Shown: piece by piece, positions 36,071 through 49,000 of the stretch
Layout: every line of letters begins with the position of its first letter
How positions within the stretch are numbered: the first letter of the stretch is position 1
Assembly: GCA_030077755.1 (NCBI GenBank)
Contig: JAQJZZ010000008.1
Location: 1,178,001-1,242,000 of the forward strand
Direction of reading: 5' to 3'
Source: Filosporella fistucella
Lineage: Eukaryota; Ascomycota; Leotiomycetes; Helotiales
DNA: 64,000 nt
Program-made: the position numbers and the translations under genes
The notes under the pieces: generated by a model
The model's database searches: none
Seen by the model: only the letters and a program-made list of their open reading frames with translations
What the model was told of the DNA's origin: nothing

Positions 36071-37899
36071 TCATCCCAGGAGGGTATAATACAACCCAAT
36101 AATCGTTACCGCACTCGACAAACACATAATCTGCACCATAAATTCTGGTGCCAGCCTGAAGGTAATAAATCTTGCCAAACCTGCTGCCACAAATCCCATC
36201 CACGCCACAACTGCAGTCGTACTCCATAGATTTTCAAATCCAGCTTTCTTCCCCTTCTGAGTTTCGCTCTGGTTTCTCATCCTGGTACCCCATCCACCTT
36301 CGAGAACCGTCAGGACAGACCAGAACATTATGCCCGGAAGTGGTAACTGGTAGAATATTTGAGAGAGAATGAGGAAGCCGATTCCGTTCACATTGTCTCT
36401 GTTCACAAAGCGGTTGTAGGTCGTACACAGCAGAATTCGACCGACCAAATCTATTAAGGAGTAGGTGTGGACAGTGTAGCCTGTCAAGACGTAACGTATT
36501 GTAAAGACACCGATGATGAGAGGTCCATAGAAGCGGCGCATAGCAGTGACGAAGAGAATGGGGCCATGAATAGAGTATACCTGGGGATACTGGAATGTCT
36601 CAATATGGGTAGCTCTCGCCCAACGCATTTGCTGCAGGAGCCAACGAAGGAGAGTTGTGGGGGTGTCGGTTGAGGCGAGGGTTTGGGTGTTAAACGTAAC
36701 TTTCCAGCCATTCAACAACAGGTTGGTGGTCAAATGCCTGTCTTCATTCACAACAGTTTTGACACCAATGGAGGTCTGGCAATACCACTTCAAGAGAATC
36801 GGTTCGAGTGCAACCAATCTGAAGGCTGCACAAGGTCCAGGCTGACAATCCACCGCATCCACAGCTCCAGTTTGACCACGAGTGATAGCCAGTTCTGTCC
36901 AATATGCGGCAGATCCGAGCGCAGCTATCCAACTCTCATGTCCATTGTGAATAGACAGAGCAGAACAACTTCCACCAATCAAACTATCAGTGCTCATGCA
37001 GCCAATTGTGTGCGGAAGCGTATCTGGATAGACCCAAGTATCTGAATCACTAGTCCATAGGTATTCCAAGTTATTGGCATGTCCAAGAGCAATACTGAAG
37101 ACCATGTTTGTAAACATGATATCTTTCTTGCACTTATGAGGTTGGTATAGACATATTGCTTGCAAAGCGCCCTTCTTCTCCGCAATCTGCAAAACCCCAT
37201 GGTGTTGTAAAATAGCGATAGCTTTATCGAAAACCTTCCTAAAGGCATACCGGTGGGATTCTTCCAATAGGCCTTTCGGTATCGTGTCGGGCTCATCACA
37301 TCTGAATGTCCCAGCTCGAATTTTGATACCCTTCTCGTCCTCTAATTGGCGGTCCACATAGCTTTGCGCTAACCGCACTGCGAGCGGACCGAAAGGCTCT
37401 TCGATATGAATTTTCACTATGCTTTCAGGGAAGACCTTTGTTGTCTTGTTAGCTTGAGCTGGTGGCGATCTGCAGTAGGGCTTACTTCATGTGCAATTCG
37501 GACCATTTCCATATCCTCCCCGGAGTCACCATCAACTCCGACGAGCATAATCTCGAGCCCTGCAGTGCCACGATAACTTTCCAAGCATTTTTTGAATAGT
37601 GTAGGCTCTTCACGATACCCCACCACGGAAGCCATATGCCGAACCACTGGATGCTTCTCTCCCAACCCAAATTCTTCGTCCGCTGGAGGGCGTTCAATAT
37701 TCTCTATCCTCTTGACATTCTTCCGTCGATTGATCTCTGCTAGAGATATTTGCCATATACTTTCGAGAGTGATGGGAAAACTGGAAACATATCGGCGGAA
37801 ATACAAAAATATCGTTGTGAAAGTTAGCAGGCAAAGCACCGTATTAGTTGCTTGTCTCCACCAAGAAGGAACAGTAGGGAGAGACTGATGGACGGCCAT
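36071..37899 (-). CDS. GT2-family polysaccharide synthase (hyaluronan/chitin-synthase-like, Cps1-type)
   Basis: Two exons (37899-37486, 37435-36071) give 592 residues. An N-terminal span (about 20-38, TNTVLCLLTFTTIFLYFRRY) precedes the GT-A domain. The processive GT2 signatures are all present: DSD at 268-270 (WTSDSDTW), the ED of VNEDRHLT at 369-370, and the QxxRW motif QQMRW at 406-410. Several membrane spans follow to the C-terminus (for example around 440-592). Such enzymes polymerise a UDP-sugar at the plasma membrane and export the chain. The Cps1 type in Cryptococcus is a hyaluronan synthase; the product in ascomycetes is not defined. The first Met is MAVHQSL; an upstream open stretch lacks ATG. 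It faces away from the GT31 gene, with about 1.1 kb between. Confidence 0.9.
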
Positions 37900-39025
37900 G
37901 CTGAGAAGTAAAAGAGCTGTAAACGAGTGACGAGCTTTGAACCTACAGAGAAGCAAAAGTTGAGCACGAGGCTAGCCATGGACATCTTATGTACTTGTAC
38001 TGTACAAGGACGATGAGCCCCGGCCGGTCGTTGACAAAAGCTACAAGATTCGGGCTCTTGGTCAACACCCTATTCCGTACTCGCCAGGACCCCATGTCCA
38101 CTGCCTAGAGCGCCTGTTAAATAACCTCACACCTCATTTTGCAATTACTGATGCATGAAAAGAGGCGGTGATCTTCATAAACTTCAGATGTTCCACAAGG
38201 CAGACGGGAGGGATAATTTCTCCCAGTGGGGCTGGGCAAGCTCGGCGGTCAGGGGGTTAGCGAGAGAAATCTCCAGCAAGAGGAGTGAAGGAGACGCCGA
38301 AAATGCAACGACTGGAGGTAAAGAGTCACAACCTCGTATATGCCTGCTTCCGGGTGGAAAACTTCATCTCGTGTCATCGTCTTGCTGTAGCCTTGCATAT
38401 CGAGAACGATAGTATCCAAACTTGAGAGATACAGGTTTCTCGGTGAGTCTTCTTCAGCTATGAGGGTTTATAAATAACCCTCTTTGTGGAATTTTTTCCC
38501 CTTTTTTCAGATGAGAGATGACAAGCATTCACGGATGGGATAGGTAGGCCCGTAATATCGTAAGGCACAGCACTCAATATGCAGATTAAGGGTACCCGAG
38601 GACTGTTATCGTCTACCGGAAAAACGGTACAGAGGCAACGGTAGTGGCATTACTCCTCGATCGGTCCACTGAAAAACCCACTGTTCAATTGTTCGCCTAT
38701 AAAACGGTCCCACAGGGCAGGCCTTCATGGATATGTCCGCTGGGGCACTGTAGCCTGCACGTATTGTGGAAGTGCTGGACTACTACGAAGTAGCCTGGTT
38801 CCTGGGCAAGCATTGCGCCGCAACCTAGTAGGCACTGTAAATTAACCGTTTGATGACCGACCAGCTTTCAACGTCAATAGGGGGCAAAACTTTGATATTG
38901 CAGTACTACTCATGCAAATTATCCCTCTGTGAAGTTTGAACATTCATGATCTTACACCCAGATGGTCCACTGAACCAGGCAATGTTTCTTCCTCCCGTTA
39001 TCCGCAGCTTCATCGTACCTGCGAG
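37900..39025. other. Intergenic between divergent glycosyltransferase genes
   Basis: About 1.1 kb containing two divergent promoters. A plus-strand frame of 85 codons (38155-38412) has no features and I reject it as a gene. Confidence 0.55.
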
Positions 39026-40591
39026 ATGACTTCTTTACGGCGCATTCGATTTCCCCTCCTGGCTTTCATGTTGATTCTTTTTGGAACTTGGTATTACTTC
39101 AAACTTTCCAGCAATCAAGTATTACCAAATGAAAGTACATTTAAGCTTGCAGATCAATCTATTCCATCTAATGTGGAATCGGGCGTCTCGACTTCATTGA
39201 AGCCATGGCACGATTCGGTACAAATATCAACACAATCAACACAATCATCAATATCGTCCACGTTGACAAGAGTGCCGCTGGCGGAGCCCACACGGATTGC
39301 AAACACAAACTCACAATTTTCACTCTCTCCTGTGCCACCAGCAGATGTCCTGCTCGTTTTCAAAACTGGCGCCAGCACAATATGGCGGCGAATGCCGCTT
39401 CATCTTTCGACTATTCTTTCAGGCGAGAATGCACCAGAGAGTGTGATTTACTCAGACCTGTCGGAGCAACTGAGTCATGACATTCACAGCATCGATGTTC
39501 TCCAAAATGTCAGCGATCTCATCCGGGCACATGATCCGGCTGCATTCTCTGCATATCAAGAGCTGCAATCGCCAAATCATGTTAACACGTACCGTGAACA
39601 CGGCCGTTTGCCGGGCGATGAGCCCCCGGACTCAAAAGCTGGAAATCCACCGGGATGGCTTCTAGACAAGTACAAATTTTTGCCAATGTTGACCCACGCG
39701 CAAAACAATTGGCCAGATATCAAATGGACGATCTATGTAGAGGATGACACCTACATCTTCATGGACAACGTTCTTCAATGGCTTGCCACTTTATCATCTG
39801 ATTCAGAGCCAGCTTATTATGGAGCTTACTCGGGAGGTGGGAACGAAACTTTTGCCCAAGGTGGTTCAGGAATGGTATTCTCTCGCTCCTTGATGCGCTC
39901 GGTTTTCGGAGGCCGGAATGTTCCCGATCTGGAGAAATATGGGAATTATACATCCCAAAGTTGTTGCGGCGATATTGTCCTGGGAAAAGTCCTTCGAGAC
40001 TATGGGATCTTTGTGAACAAAGGAGACTATGGCTCGTTGTCTTTTCGTCCCGAACCGCCGTGGAAGACAGGATTTGATGAGCTTATTTGGTGTACGCCAG
40101 TATTTACTTTTCATCACCTGCATCAGAAGGATATTGCTCAGTTGGCTCAGTTGGAAAGAGCACACCTCCAGGGGCCGTTGGCGAAACGACCACTTCTTTT
40201 TCGGGACGTGTTCAAAGCTTTCATCGCTCCATATACCGAAGAAGGAACAAAGCGGAACTGGGACAACTTTGCATCTCGATATCCATTGAACAGAAATTCG
40301 ACAGCGAGCATTCCTCTCAGCTCGAAACAGCGGAATGTAACTGCTTTCAGCCAGGCATTTTCCTCTTCCGATGCTTGCAAAGCAGCCTGCTTTTCCCTTG
40401 ACGAATGCCTCTCATGGCGACATGAAAGTGCTGCTTCAAACTGTGTACTGGACACAGTCGTACGGTTGGGTAGAGAGGTCGATCCATTACCGACGTGGGC
40501 CGAAAAGACTGAAGTTGTCAGTGGCTGGATGACAGAAAGAATCGACAAGAGACTGATAGAGGATATTTGCCAGGCTGTGAAGCCACCTTAA
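39026..40591 (+). CDS. GT31-like glycosyltransferase with C-terminal Cys-rich (PAN-like) domain, intronless copy
   Basis: One exon, 521 residues. It is a type II membrane protein: short cytosolic tail, span at about 8-25 (RFPLLAFMLILFGTWYYF), Ser/Thr-rich stem, then the catalytic domain. The domain contains VFKTGASTIWRRMPLHLST (112-129) and the metal/nucleotide-binding EDD at 239-241 (IYVEDDTY), with a GGSGMVFSRSLM segment later. The C-terminal 70 residues contain a Cys pattern (DACKAACFSLDECLSW...NC) like a PAN/apple fold. Position 39026 is the first ATG in frame; the upstream open stretch has none. It is Golgi-resident by topology. Donor and acceptor sugars are unknown. Its relative lies tail to tail at 40834-42500. 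Confidence 0.85.
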   Translation: MTSLRRIRFPLLAFMLILFGTWYYFKLSSNQVLPNESTFKLADQSIPSNVESGVSTSLKPWHDSVQISTQSTQSSISSTLTRVPLAEPTRIANTNSQFSLSPVPPADVLLVFKTGASTIWRRMPLHLSTILSGENAPESVIYSDLSEQLSHDIHSIDVLQNVSDLIRAHDPAAFSAYQELQSPNHVNTYREHGRLPGDEPPDSKAGNPPGWLLDKYKFLPMLTHAQNNWPDIKWTIYVEDDTYIFMDNVLQWLATLSSDSEPAYYGAYSGGGNETFAQGGSGMVFSRSLMRSVFGGRNVPDLEKYGNYTSQSCCGDIVLGKVLRDYGIFVNKGDYGSLSFRPEPPWKTGFDELIWCTPVFTFHHLHQKDIAQLAQLERAHLQGPLAKRPLLFRDVFKAFIAPYTEEGTKRNWDNFASRYPLNRNSTASIPLSSKQRNVTAFSQAFSSSDACKAACFSLDECLSWRHESAASNCVLDTVVRLGREVDPLPTWAEKTEVVSGWMTERIDKRLIEDICQAVKPP

Positions 40592-40833
40592 TGATTGGGA
40601 TGATCAGAGATGGATGTGGACTTGTAAACTAAAAACGCGTGGATGCGTATATATAGACTTAGACATGAACAAATTGTCAGATATAATTGAGTTTATTCCT
40701 GTATTTATGATTCTATGATAAATTCCGAAAACAATCTCATATTCTACATCCAAAACAATGTGCTGCGACTTCTAAATTTATACAAAACGCTATAACGCCT
40801 GCAATGCCGCAAGATTACACCCAATGAAGTCGC

Positions 40834-42500
40834 TTAGAAAGCTAAAGCTTCACATTTAGTCCTTGCCAACTTTTCAATCCTTTCTAGCATCCACTGTAAA
40901 TCGTCAGTTTCATGTTTCTGAATGTAACTCGGAGCGAGAGTTGGAACAGGGCAAATATGGGGAGAAAGAAATATCTGGCTTACCCCACTTTCCATTCTGA
41001 TCCCAGCATCAATACGTTGTCCCATGGCCGCTGTGTGATCTATGGAGCAATTGTCATCTGCATACTTCCACGAGAGACACTGGTCCCAGTCGTTGCACGC
41101 CTTCTCACAAGCATCCCGGGAGTACCATGGCTTGGCTGCCAGTTGGCTCGCCGAGAGCTTAGATCCGGAAGGAGAATTGGCATTTACATCTGGATCCGAC
41201 GAGGAAGAGAAGGACTTTGCTGAAGCGTAGTTATCCCATTCACTCTTGGAAGCAGAATTGATGTTTGACGCTGCAAGACCTTCAAAGATGTCTTTATAAC
41301 GAATTCTTCCGGCACCCTAAAGCATGTTAGATCGGATATATAGTAGATTTCCAGATAAATTACCTTCGTCTTAGCCTTGAACTCCTTCTCGAAGACATAC
41401 AGCTTCGAGATATCGGCCTGATGCACTTTATGAATATTCATGATCGGTGAGCACCAGTTCCACTGCCCGAAACCAATTCTCCAAGTAGGAAGAGCTTGCA
41501 AAGCAGCCCAGCTTCCTCCATCCAGCTCCCGATAACGAGCGACACCTTTCTCGTGCAAAACGTGAGAAAGAACTTGATCTCCACAACATTGCTCAGCTGC
41601 ATAATTCTCCCATCGATCGGCAAGCCCGGTCTCCGAACCGAAACTCAGCGCCATCGCTTTGCCCGAAATGGCAAATCCTGACCCCCCGTGGGCAAAGTCT
41701 TCACCGAGACGAAAGGCTGGGGATCCAATCATCAGAGGTGAAGTATGGTCAAGGGTTGCAAGCCAGGCGTAAAGTGATTCCCAGAAGAAATAGTTGTCAT
41801 CCTCCATGTAGATGTACCACTTTTTCCCAGGCAGAGTATTTGCTGCATGCTGAACCATTGGAAGGAATTTATACTTGTCCAATCTCCAACCACCAGGTAA
41901 ATAGAAGTCGCCCTCCATGCTTCCGGACTCGAGATAGAGATTGTCATTCTTGATTTCCTTTGCTCGGTTGTACAAAACAAAATCAGGAGATGCTTTCAGT
42001 GTTGAGGAAACATTGGCTAATACGTCGATGACTGGATTGCCATTGATATTGTCTTCTGTATCAGAGTAGTATAACACATTGGGAGTTAATTTTGGGTTGC
42101 CAAGGGTTGTGGACATGTGGGCGGGCATTCTACGCCAAATGCTTGTTGCTCCAGTCTTGACGAGAATTACCACATCTTTAGGATCCAGTCCACCGGAAAT
42201 CAAATTCGAAGATGGTTCTGACACATCCTCCTTTTCTGTCGTGAATTTTGGTATGGAGCTGCTGTCCGACAGGATTTTTTCCGACTCTTGTACCTTTCCC
42301 ACCTTAGGAACTGATGTTTGACTTGGCCGTGGCAGACGTGTTAACTTTGCTGTTGATATTGGGTAACGAACATCTGAATCTGTCGAAAAGACACCATTTT
42401 CGCTCATTGCCATTATTAAAAATACAGCAACCAGAAACCCAATCCATAGGTATCCTTTGGTATGCCTGGGCAACATATCGCTCAGGCTGAAGCCAGACAT
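40834..42500 (-). CDS. GT31-like glycosyltransferase with C-terminal Cys-rich (PAN-like) domain, spliced copy
   Basis: Three exons (42500-41364, 41316-40984, 40893-40834) give 509 residues. It has the same plan as the 39-kb paralogue. A span lies at about 16-33 (GYLWIGFLVAVFLIMAM), then LVKTGATSIWRRMPAHMST, the EDD motif at 233-235 (IYMEDDNY), and a GGSGFAISGKAM segment. The C-terminus has a Cys pattern DACEKACNDWDQCLSW...NC and ends ERIEKLARTKCEALAF. Both introns are in the C-terminal third, in positions that the intronless copy reads straight through. Enzyme activity is inferred from family only, and a Golgi location from topology. The first in-frame ATG is MSGFSLSDML. Confidence 0.87.
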
Positions 42501-43522
42501 GCCTGAATTAGGTTGGATAGCTTGAATAAGATAAGAAGGAAATGAAATACAAGCAATCAAGGAAAGAGAGAAAATATTTAAACAGATCAGGGAACACAGG
42601 ATGCTAACAAAAGTTTTGAGTTGAGATGAGTCCAAGAAAACAGACCGAAAATACTTATTACCTTGGTGCCTACGAGCCTGACAGCCCTGCCTGGAACTCC
42701 CAGGTCCTTCAGGGGCAAAGTGGGGTGTCTTCTATAAGCTAGCGCACCCGAGCCCCGAAATCCTTTACAAGGCAGATAATATGACTCAATAAGGTTAATG
42801 AAATCGCAAATTAGACTCTATGGGCCAAGAGGGCAAGGTAAGGCAAGATGATGGAATACGACGGAAGGACAAGGTTATGATGCATGTTTCCTTGCACAGC
42901 CACTTTCAACATTACCGGGGCAATTATGCAAATGTAGGTCATGTGAATAAGCTGATAAACCTTCCATTTCTAATCCTTCATACCGCCTGCCAATTCAACC
43001 TGGAGTGGCACGGAAATCAATATTAATGCAAGTATCAATGTAATAGGCAAGTGTTGCGCATGCGTCACCAGTCACAGGTGCGTCAAGATGGCTTTCTGTG
43101 TCACATACTTACCCAACGTCGCGGTTGGAACGAAGAGCTCACGAAGACTTCGTAAGGTAAACTGCACTCTAAGTCGACGATATCTGGGTTTGGTATTGCG
43201 ATGATCCATTGAGAGTGCTACTAAATTAAGTAAGCATTGAGATGAAGTCGCTCGATGAGACGTACCTCTTGCGGCAAGTAGATAGATATTTGCAGAATTT
43301 CAGTGCAATGCATGTCTGAATGATGCTCCATTTTGCACAGAATATATACAGCTCTGCTGGCTTACATATGAGAGTTCTTTCACCTTGCCCATGTTCCAGG
43401 GTAGAGTTTTATTTCTTCTATCTGTACATTTCAGGAACCCCGTTTCGTGAACAAGTGCCTGGCTAGTGTACATTATGATACACTTTGCTATACATGGAAT
43501 CTTTCCCAGATTACTTCATCAT
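42501..43522. other. Intergenic, no gene seen
   Basis: About 1 kb. The left part is the GT31 promoter and the right part the 3' region of the prolyl-tRNA synthetase gene. Short frames only. Confidence 0.55.
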
Positions 43523-45754
43523 TCACAATTGAGAAAGCAGATCTGCGACGAATTGCGGCAGCAAATCAATCCCAACATCTGAATGGACCTTCAGCTGACG
43601 ACATTGTACTTCACACATTCCGTCCTTCCACCTCTTTCCTACGACCACCAGAACAGGATATCCAACAAGGTCTGCATCTCGCATCTTCCATGGGAATGAG
43701 CTCTGACGATCATCTAGGATGAGGTCAGGTAAGTGGCCGTTGATCTCTGCATTTAGTATATCATATACTTTAGAAGCTTCCTCTAACATCCCCGTGGCGG
43801 GAACAACCATCACTTCAAATGGTGCCATCACTCTTGGCCAATTCAACCCTTTTTCATCCGCAAGCGTGTCAGCAACAGCACCTATCATACGTGACACTCC
43901 AATACCATGGCATCCCATCTGGAGAGGTACAAGACCATGCTCATGTCGATGTCCAGCTGCTGCACTGCCCTCTGGCAACTCGACGTAGGCGTCCAATGGC
44001 TTACTGTATCTTGTGCCAAGATGAAATGTATGACCCAGTTCAATAGCCTTTTGCACGTTCAGAGTACCGTCAGGACATCGCGGGCATAAGTCCCCTTCCC
44101 TAATGCGGAGAAGGTTAAGGGGTTTGCCGGTGGTCGGTTCTCGATCCACATTCTTGATTGCAAGTTCTTCCATGGGCTTGTTTATCGAGCTTGGCCATAA
44201 TGGTAGAGGGTAATTGCCCACCTTGATACCAGATCTGGTGGATTCCATCAGCCTGTTATCCATGAGGTTGATGAGCAATCGCGGCGATTCTCTGCTGCCG
44301 GCGTCCTGGGAAGCCCAGAAGTGTATCGCGTTGTCTATCGACACGTCGATCCCAGGGAAAGCCGCCTTCACAGCATGAACATTGACTTCTGTAGATAGTG
44401 AATCATGTGCCGAGCCGGAGGTGGAATACCAGACGTTGAAGAGGGTAGCTCTATCGCGAGATATACCTCGCCAGATTTGAACATTCTCGGTCAACGTTTG
44501 CTGAACATCATCCTTCGGGGCTTCCTCATAACGGATAGCGCTCTCCGCCAACTCTTCGTTGGCCACATAGTCGCATTTGTTGCAGCTTATAACGTGATCT
44601 TCGCCTTTCGCAGTCGGAAAATGGAATTCGTGGCTTAAATTTCCGCCCATATCACCTGAGTCTGCTTCTGCGACCAGGTATGGAAGCTTGAGCTCATCGA
44701 ACAAACGGGCGTAGGCGGCCCGAACTTGGTGATATGTTTCAAGAGCCAAAAGAGACGTGCAATCAAAGGTGTATAAGTCCTTCATAACAAATTCGCGAGA
44801 ACGTAACAGTCCATGTCTGGGTCGTAACTCGTCCCGATACTTGCGGGCTGGGAAGTAAGTCAGCTGTCTTGACTATCTCATATGACGCACTCACTGATCT
44901 GATACAATCGAATTGGGAAGTCCTTGTACGACTTTACAGTACTAGAAACTAGAGAGGTGATTTCCTCCTCATGAGTTGGGGAGAGCAGATAACCTGTTCC
45001 TTTCCTGTCCTTGAACCGGAATAGCTAAATTAGTTAGCAATGTATTCCAATCAAGAGCACCAGACGTACTTCACCAGCACTATTTAGACGCCCGCTTATG
45101 GACCAAAGTTGCTCTGACGATACTGAAGAAAGGGCCAACTTCGAAGCACCTTCGATAATTAACATTTCCCCGGCATGTTATGAGCGTTGAAATACCAATT
45201 TGAAACATGTGTTTGTCTATGAGCGCCTCCAATTTGTCTTGGACCCGCCGACCCAAAGGTAGCATATGAAATAGTCCCGAATGAGCCTGTAATTTGGTCT
45301 TAGAGTGATAGGCACTATCTCATAAATTCAGGAGACACAGACCTGATGAAGGAACCCAGCTTGAATAAGCCTCCCGTGAGAATCTGGCAATATTGAGTGA
45401 AGATCTTGTATCCATTAGCAGAAAGCTACAATATGGGCAAATTTTGAGCAACCTCTGAAGATCTTCTCTGGCACCTTTTTGCCTCCTCCTGACGGCACCC
45501 ATAGCTGCGATAGGCGAACTCGGCCGTCCACCTTAAATAGATATATCAGTAAAGGGTAAAATAACACGTGATACAGAATCACATTAAAGAGTGGTAAAGC
45601 TTACTCTAGCTTCTTGACTGATTGACGTTGAGATACGACGAATTGATGTGTGAGCTCTGAATTCTCGACTATAGAAAACCCCAATTGCTCCCCCATTTGG
45701 ATGAGCCTTTAAACGTTGGCCCCTAGAAAAGGGGGTGGAGTGAAAGCATCTCAT
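43523..45754 (-). CDS. AIM10: Mitochondrial prolyl-tRNA synthetase (bacterial-type)
   Basis: Seven exons (45754-45605, 45531-45453, 45404-45343, 45286-45196, 45149-45070, 45024-44895, 44847-43523) join to 638 residues. The first 50 residues ([12 protein letters not shown]..., Arg/Ser-rich) are a mitochondrial presequence. The class II aminoacyl-tRNA synthetase core follows: [54 protein letters not shown] (motif 2) and [15 protein letters not shown] (motif 3), with an anticodon-binding region at the end ([12 protein letters not shown]...). The stretch between motifs 2 and 3 carries an insertion of about 180 residues, as in bacterial-type enzymes. It charges mitochondrial tRNA(Pro). The yeast homologue is Aim10. 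Most short exons encode the N-terminal third, so an unspliced reading loses all of motif 2's neighbourhood. Intron 2 has a weak gttgct donor and is my least certain join. Confidence 0.93.
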
Positions 45755-46042
45755 TTTTCCTCGACAGCTGAACCTTCCAATAGCAAAGAGCCCACAACTG
45801 AATTCTCAGAGACCTGAGAAAAAGGACATCCTGATGCGAGTAGCACAATTCCGATGGTTTTGGAGATTCTGGGGCCGACTGAGCAGATCAATCATAAGCC
45901 TTGAAAGGAGATACAAATTTTGAGCCTAGCCAACCTTATCTTATCGCAAGCGAAGTGGGTGATGGTTCTGCGCCGACCGAAAAAAAGTTGCAATTTTCTT
46001 CAGACATAAATTTATTTCACCATTACCAGCAAATTGCCAACC
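45755..46042. promoter_or_regulatory. Shared divergent promoter, 288 bp
   Basis: The only space between the start codons of the mitochondrial prolyl-tRNA synthetase gene (minus) and the MAK21-like gene (plus). Both promoters must lie here, so the two genes could share regulatory sites. No site is assigned. Confidence 0.6.
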
Positions 46043-49000
46043 ATGGGTAAACGAAACAAGAAATCTGCAACTGGAGGGATAGCTCCCACTGCTTCTTCAA
46101 CACGCGACGCTCTTCCCTCGTTTGATGAAAATGCATTGTCGGCCTTGACGGCGAAAATCGAGAAGGGTTTTGGGCAAGGAAAATCACAGAAGACGGGAAA
46201 AGAACCAGCTGAACGAAGCGCGAAACAAGGGAAGGGAGGGAAAAATGGGACTGGCACAGTAAAAAAGAGTATAGATATGCCGCGAGGCACAAAACGAGAT
46301 GCCAATGGAAATGCCAAAGTTACAGGGAATGCGAAGCACAAGGCAAAGAAGGTGTCAGAAGAACAACCAGAAATCAGTGAGCAAGACTCACGAGCGATAT
46401 TGCTTCAGGAAATTCTAGCTCTTGGGGGCACTGAAGAAGATCTGGACCTCATAGGCGACGCCGAATCGGACGAGGAGAACGAATCTTCGGATATCAAAGC
46501 TGCCCCAGACAAATCATTCCAGAAAGAGCTCGCGAGCTTCGTCAAGGGACTTGGTATTGAGGCCGATGTTGCCGAGATTGAAGATGAAGACTCCGTTGCT
46601 GAATTAGAGGAAGAGGAAGTCGATGAGGAGTGGGAGGAAGCTTCGCAATCTGAATCGGACATCGAAGGTCTCGAGGATGTGAAAACCGCCGCCGAGTCCT
46701 CGAAGAACACAACAAAGCCCGCAGTGTTAGACGATGAATCTTCAAATAACCCCAATCGATTAGTCAGTACGTGTATCTGCTAGAGCAATTGGTCTTGCTG
46801 ACCCTGTTAGATATTTGAGGCTCGTCCAGACTGGCACTCTGCCGATTTGCCAGCTCTAGAAAAGCCAGAGTCGGATAATTCATCCCATTATCGGGACGCC
46901 ATCACGAACTTGAAGGCATATGCTGTATCACTGCTGGAATCTGACAGTAATCTTTATGCTTCGAAGCATCTAGCGGCATCCTCATCTCATCGATTTCTGT
47001 CCACTATAATGGCTTCTGGTACCCTGTCCGACAAGGTTTCTGCCCTGACTTTAGTGGTCCAGGAGTCACCAATTCACACGACCAAATCATTTGAGAGTCT
47101 GCTCGCCTTGGCCAAGAAGAGAAGCCGTGGTCAAGCTGTGACTGCTCTTGGCGCGTTGAAGGATTTGCTTGGAGCAGGTGTGGTCCTCCCAGCTGACAGG
47201 CGTTTAAAGACTTTTGCAACGCAACCTGGCCTCCTCGGGACCTTACAAAGGAACGAAATCACAAACTGGCAGCAGGGCCATAAACTTCCTGGGAACATCT
47301 CCAAAGCACATCTGATTTCTTGGGCATACGAAGACTGGCTCAAGGAATCTTATTTCGACATGCTGAAGGTCTTGGAGGGTTGGTGTGGCGATGAAATTGA
47401 GTATGCCCGTTCTAGAGCTGTGACTTACGTCTACGAGCTCTTGAAGGAAAAACCGGAACAAGAGGCCAACCTTCTTCGACTTCTGGTCAACAAGCTTGGA
47501 GATCCGGACAAGAAAATTGCTTCACGAACTTCTTACTTACTGCTTCAATTAAAAATTTCACATCCTCTTATGAAGCCTATCATTATTCGTTCCATAGAAA
47601 GCGAGCTTCTTCTTCGTCCTGGGCAGAGCGCTCATGCGAAGTATTATGCCATCAACACACTGAACCAGACAATCTTAAGCGGAAAGGAAGAAGAAGTCGC
47701 CAAAAAGCTTCTGGACATTTATTTTGCATTATTTGTGTCTCTTTTAAAGAAGCCTGAGATTCCGAAAGTAGTCGGGCCTGTTGTCAATCGAAAGGGTCAA
47801 ATACAGGGTGGTGGAGCTCCAATGGGCAAAAAAGCTCAAGCCAAAGCCCAGTCTGAAGCAGAAGCCAGATTAGCGAATGAGGAATTAACAGAAAAGATGA
47901 TATCAGCTGTTCTGACGGGAGTCAACCGAGCATTCCCGTTCTCGAAATCGGACGATATCACGTAAGTCTCTTGCTACGACCTTTCAATTGCATACTAATT
48001 CGAATGAAGTTTGGAAAATCACATGGATACGTTGTTCCGAATCACTCACTCTTCCAATTTCAATACTAGCATACAAGCATTGATGTTGATTGAACAGTTT
48101 GCTACATCAAAGCACCTAGCTGTGGACAGGTTCTACAGAACTTTATACGAATCACTGCTTGACCCTCGGCTGGTGACATCTTCGAAACATGCCTTGTACT
48201 TGAATCTCCTTTTCAGGGCACTTAGAGCGGACCTGAGCGTAAAGAGAGTGAAGGCTTTCACGAAGAGAATGCTACAGGTCGTGACTTTGCATCAGCCTCC
48301 ATTCATCTGCGGAATATTATACCTAATCAGAGAACTTGAGACAATATTTCCAGGTCTGAAATCACTTTTGACTGACGCTGAAGAGGACGAGGATGATGGT
48401 GAAGAAGTATTCCGCGACGTCCCTGAAGATGGTGGCGATCAACAAGCGAAACACAAATCGGACACCTCCAGAACGACATACGATGGTAAAAAGAGAGATC
48501 CGGAACACAGCAACGCAGACAAGAGTTGTTTGTGGGAATTGGTAAGAATCAAGAATCCTCATTTTATCAAACTTGCTAAAATGCTCTAGCTCCCCTTTCT
48601 TGTCCACTTCCATCCATCCGTGTCACTCTTTGCATCGCGCCTACTAGCTGATGAAAAAATGCCACCTAAACCTGATCTTGCTTCCCACACTTTGTCGAGC
48701 TTCCTCGATAAATTTGTCTACCGAAACGCCAAATCCGCGTCGGCAGGGCCAAAAGGAAGTTCTATCATGCAGCCTTTGTCCGGAGGAGATAATCGCGGAT
48801 TCCTGCTCTCGAGCAAGGCTAACACTCATTCCCAATCACCTGTTAATACTGAAGCATTTTGGCGCAAGAAAGCCGAAGATGTTGCTGTTGATGAGGTTTT
48901 CTTCCACAAATACTTCAGCCAGATTGGAAAGACAAAGCAAGCTTCAGACAAGAAGAAGAAGACCAAGACGGACGATGCTTCAGATAATGAGGACGAAGAC

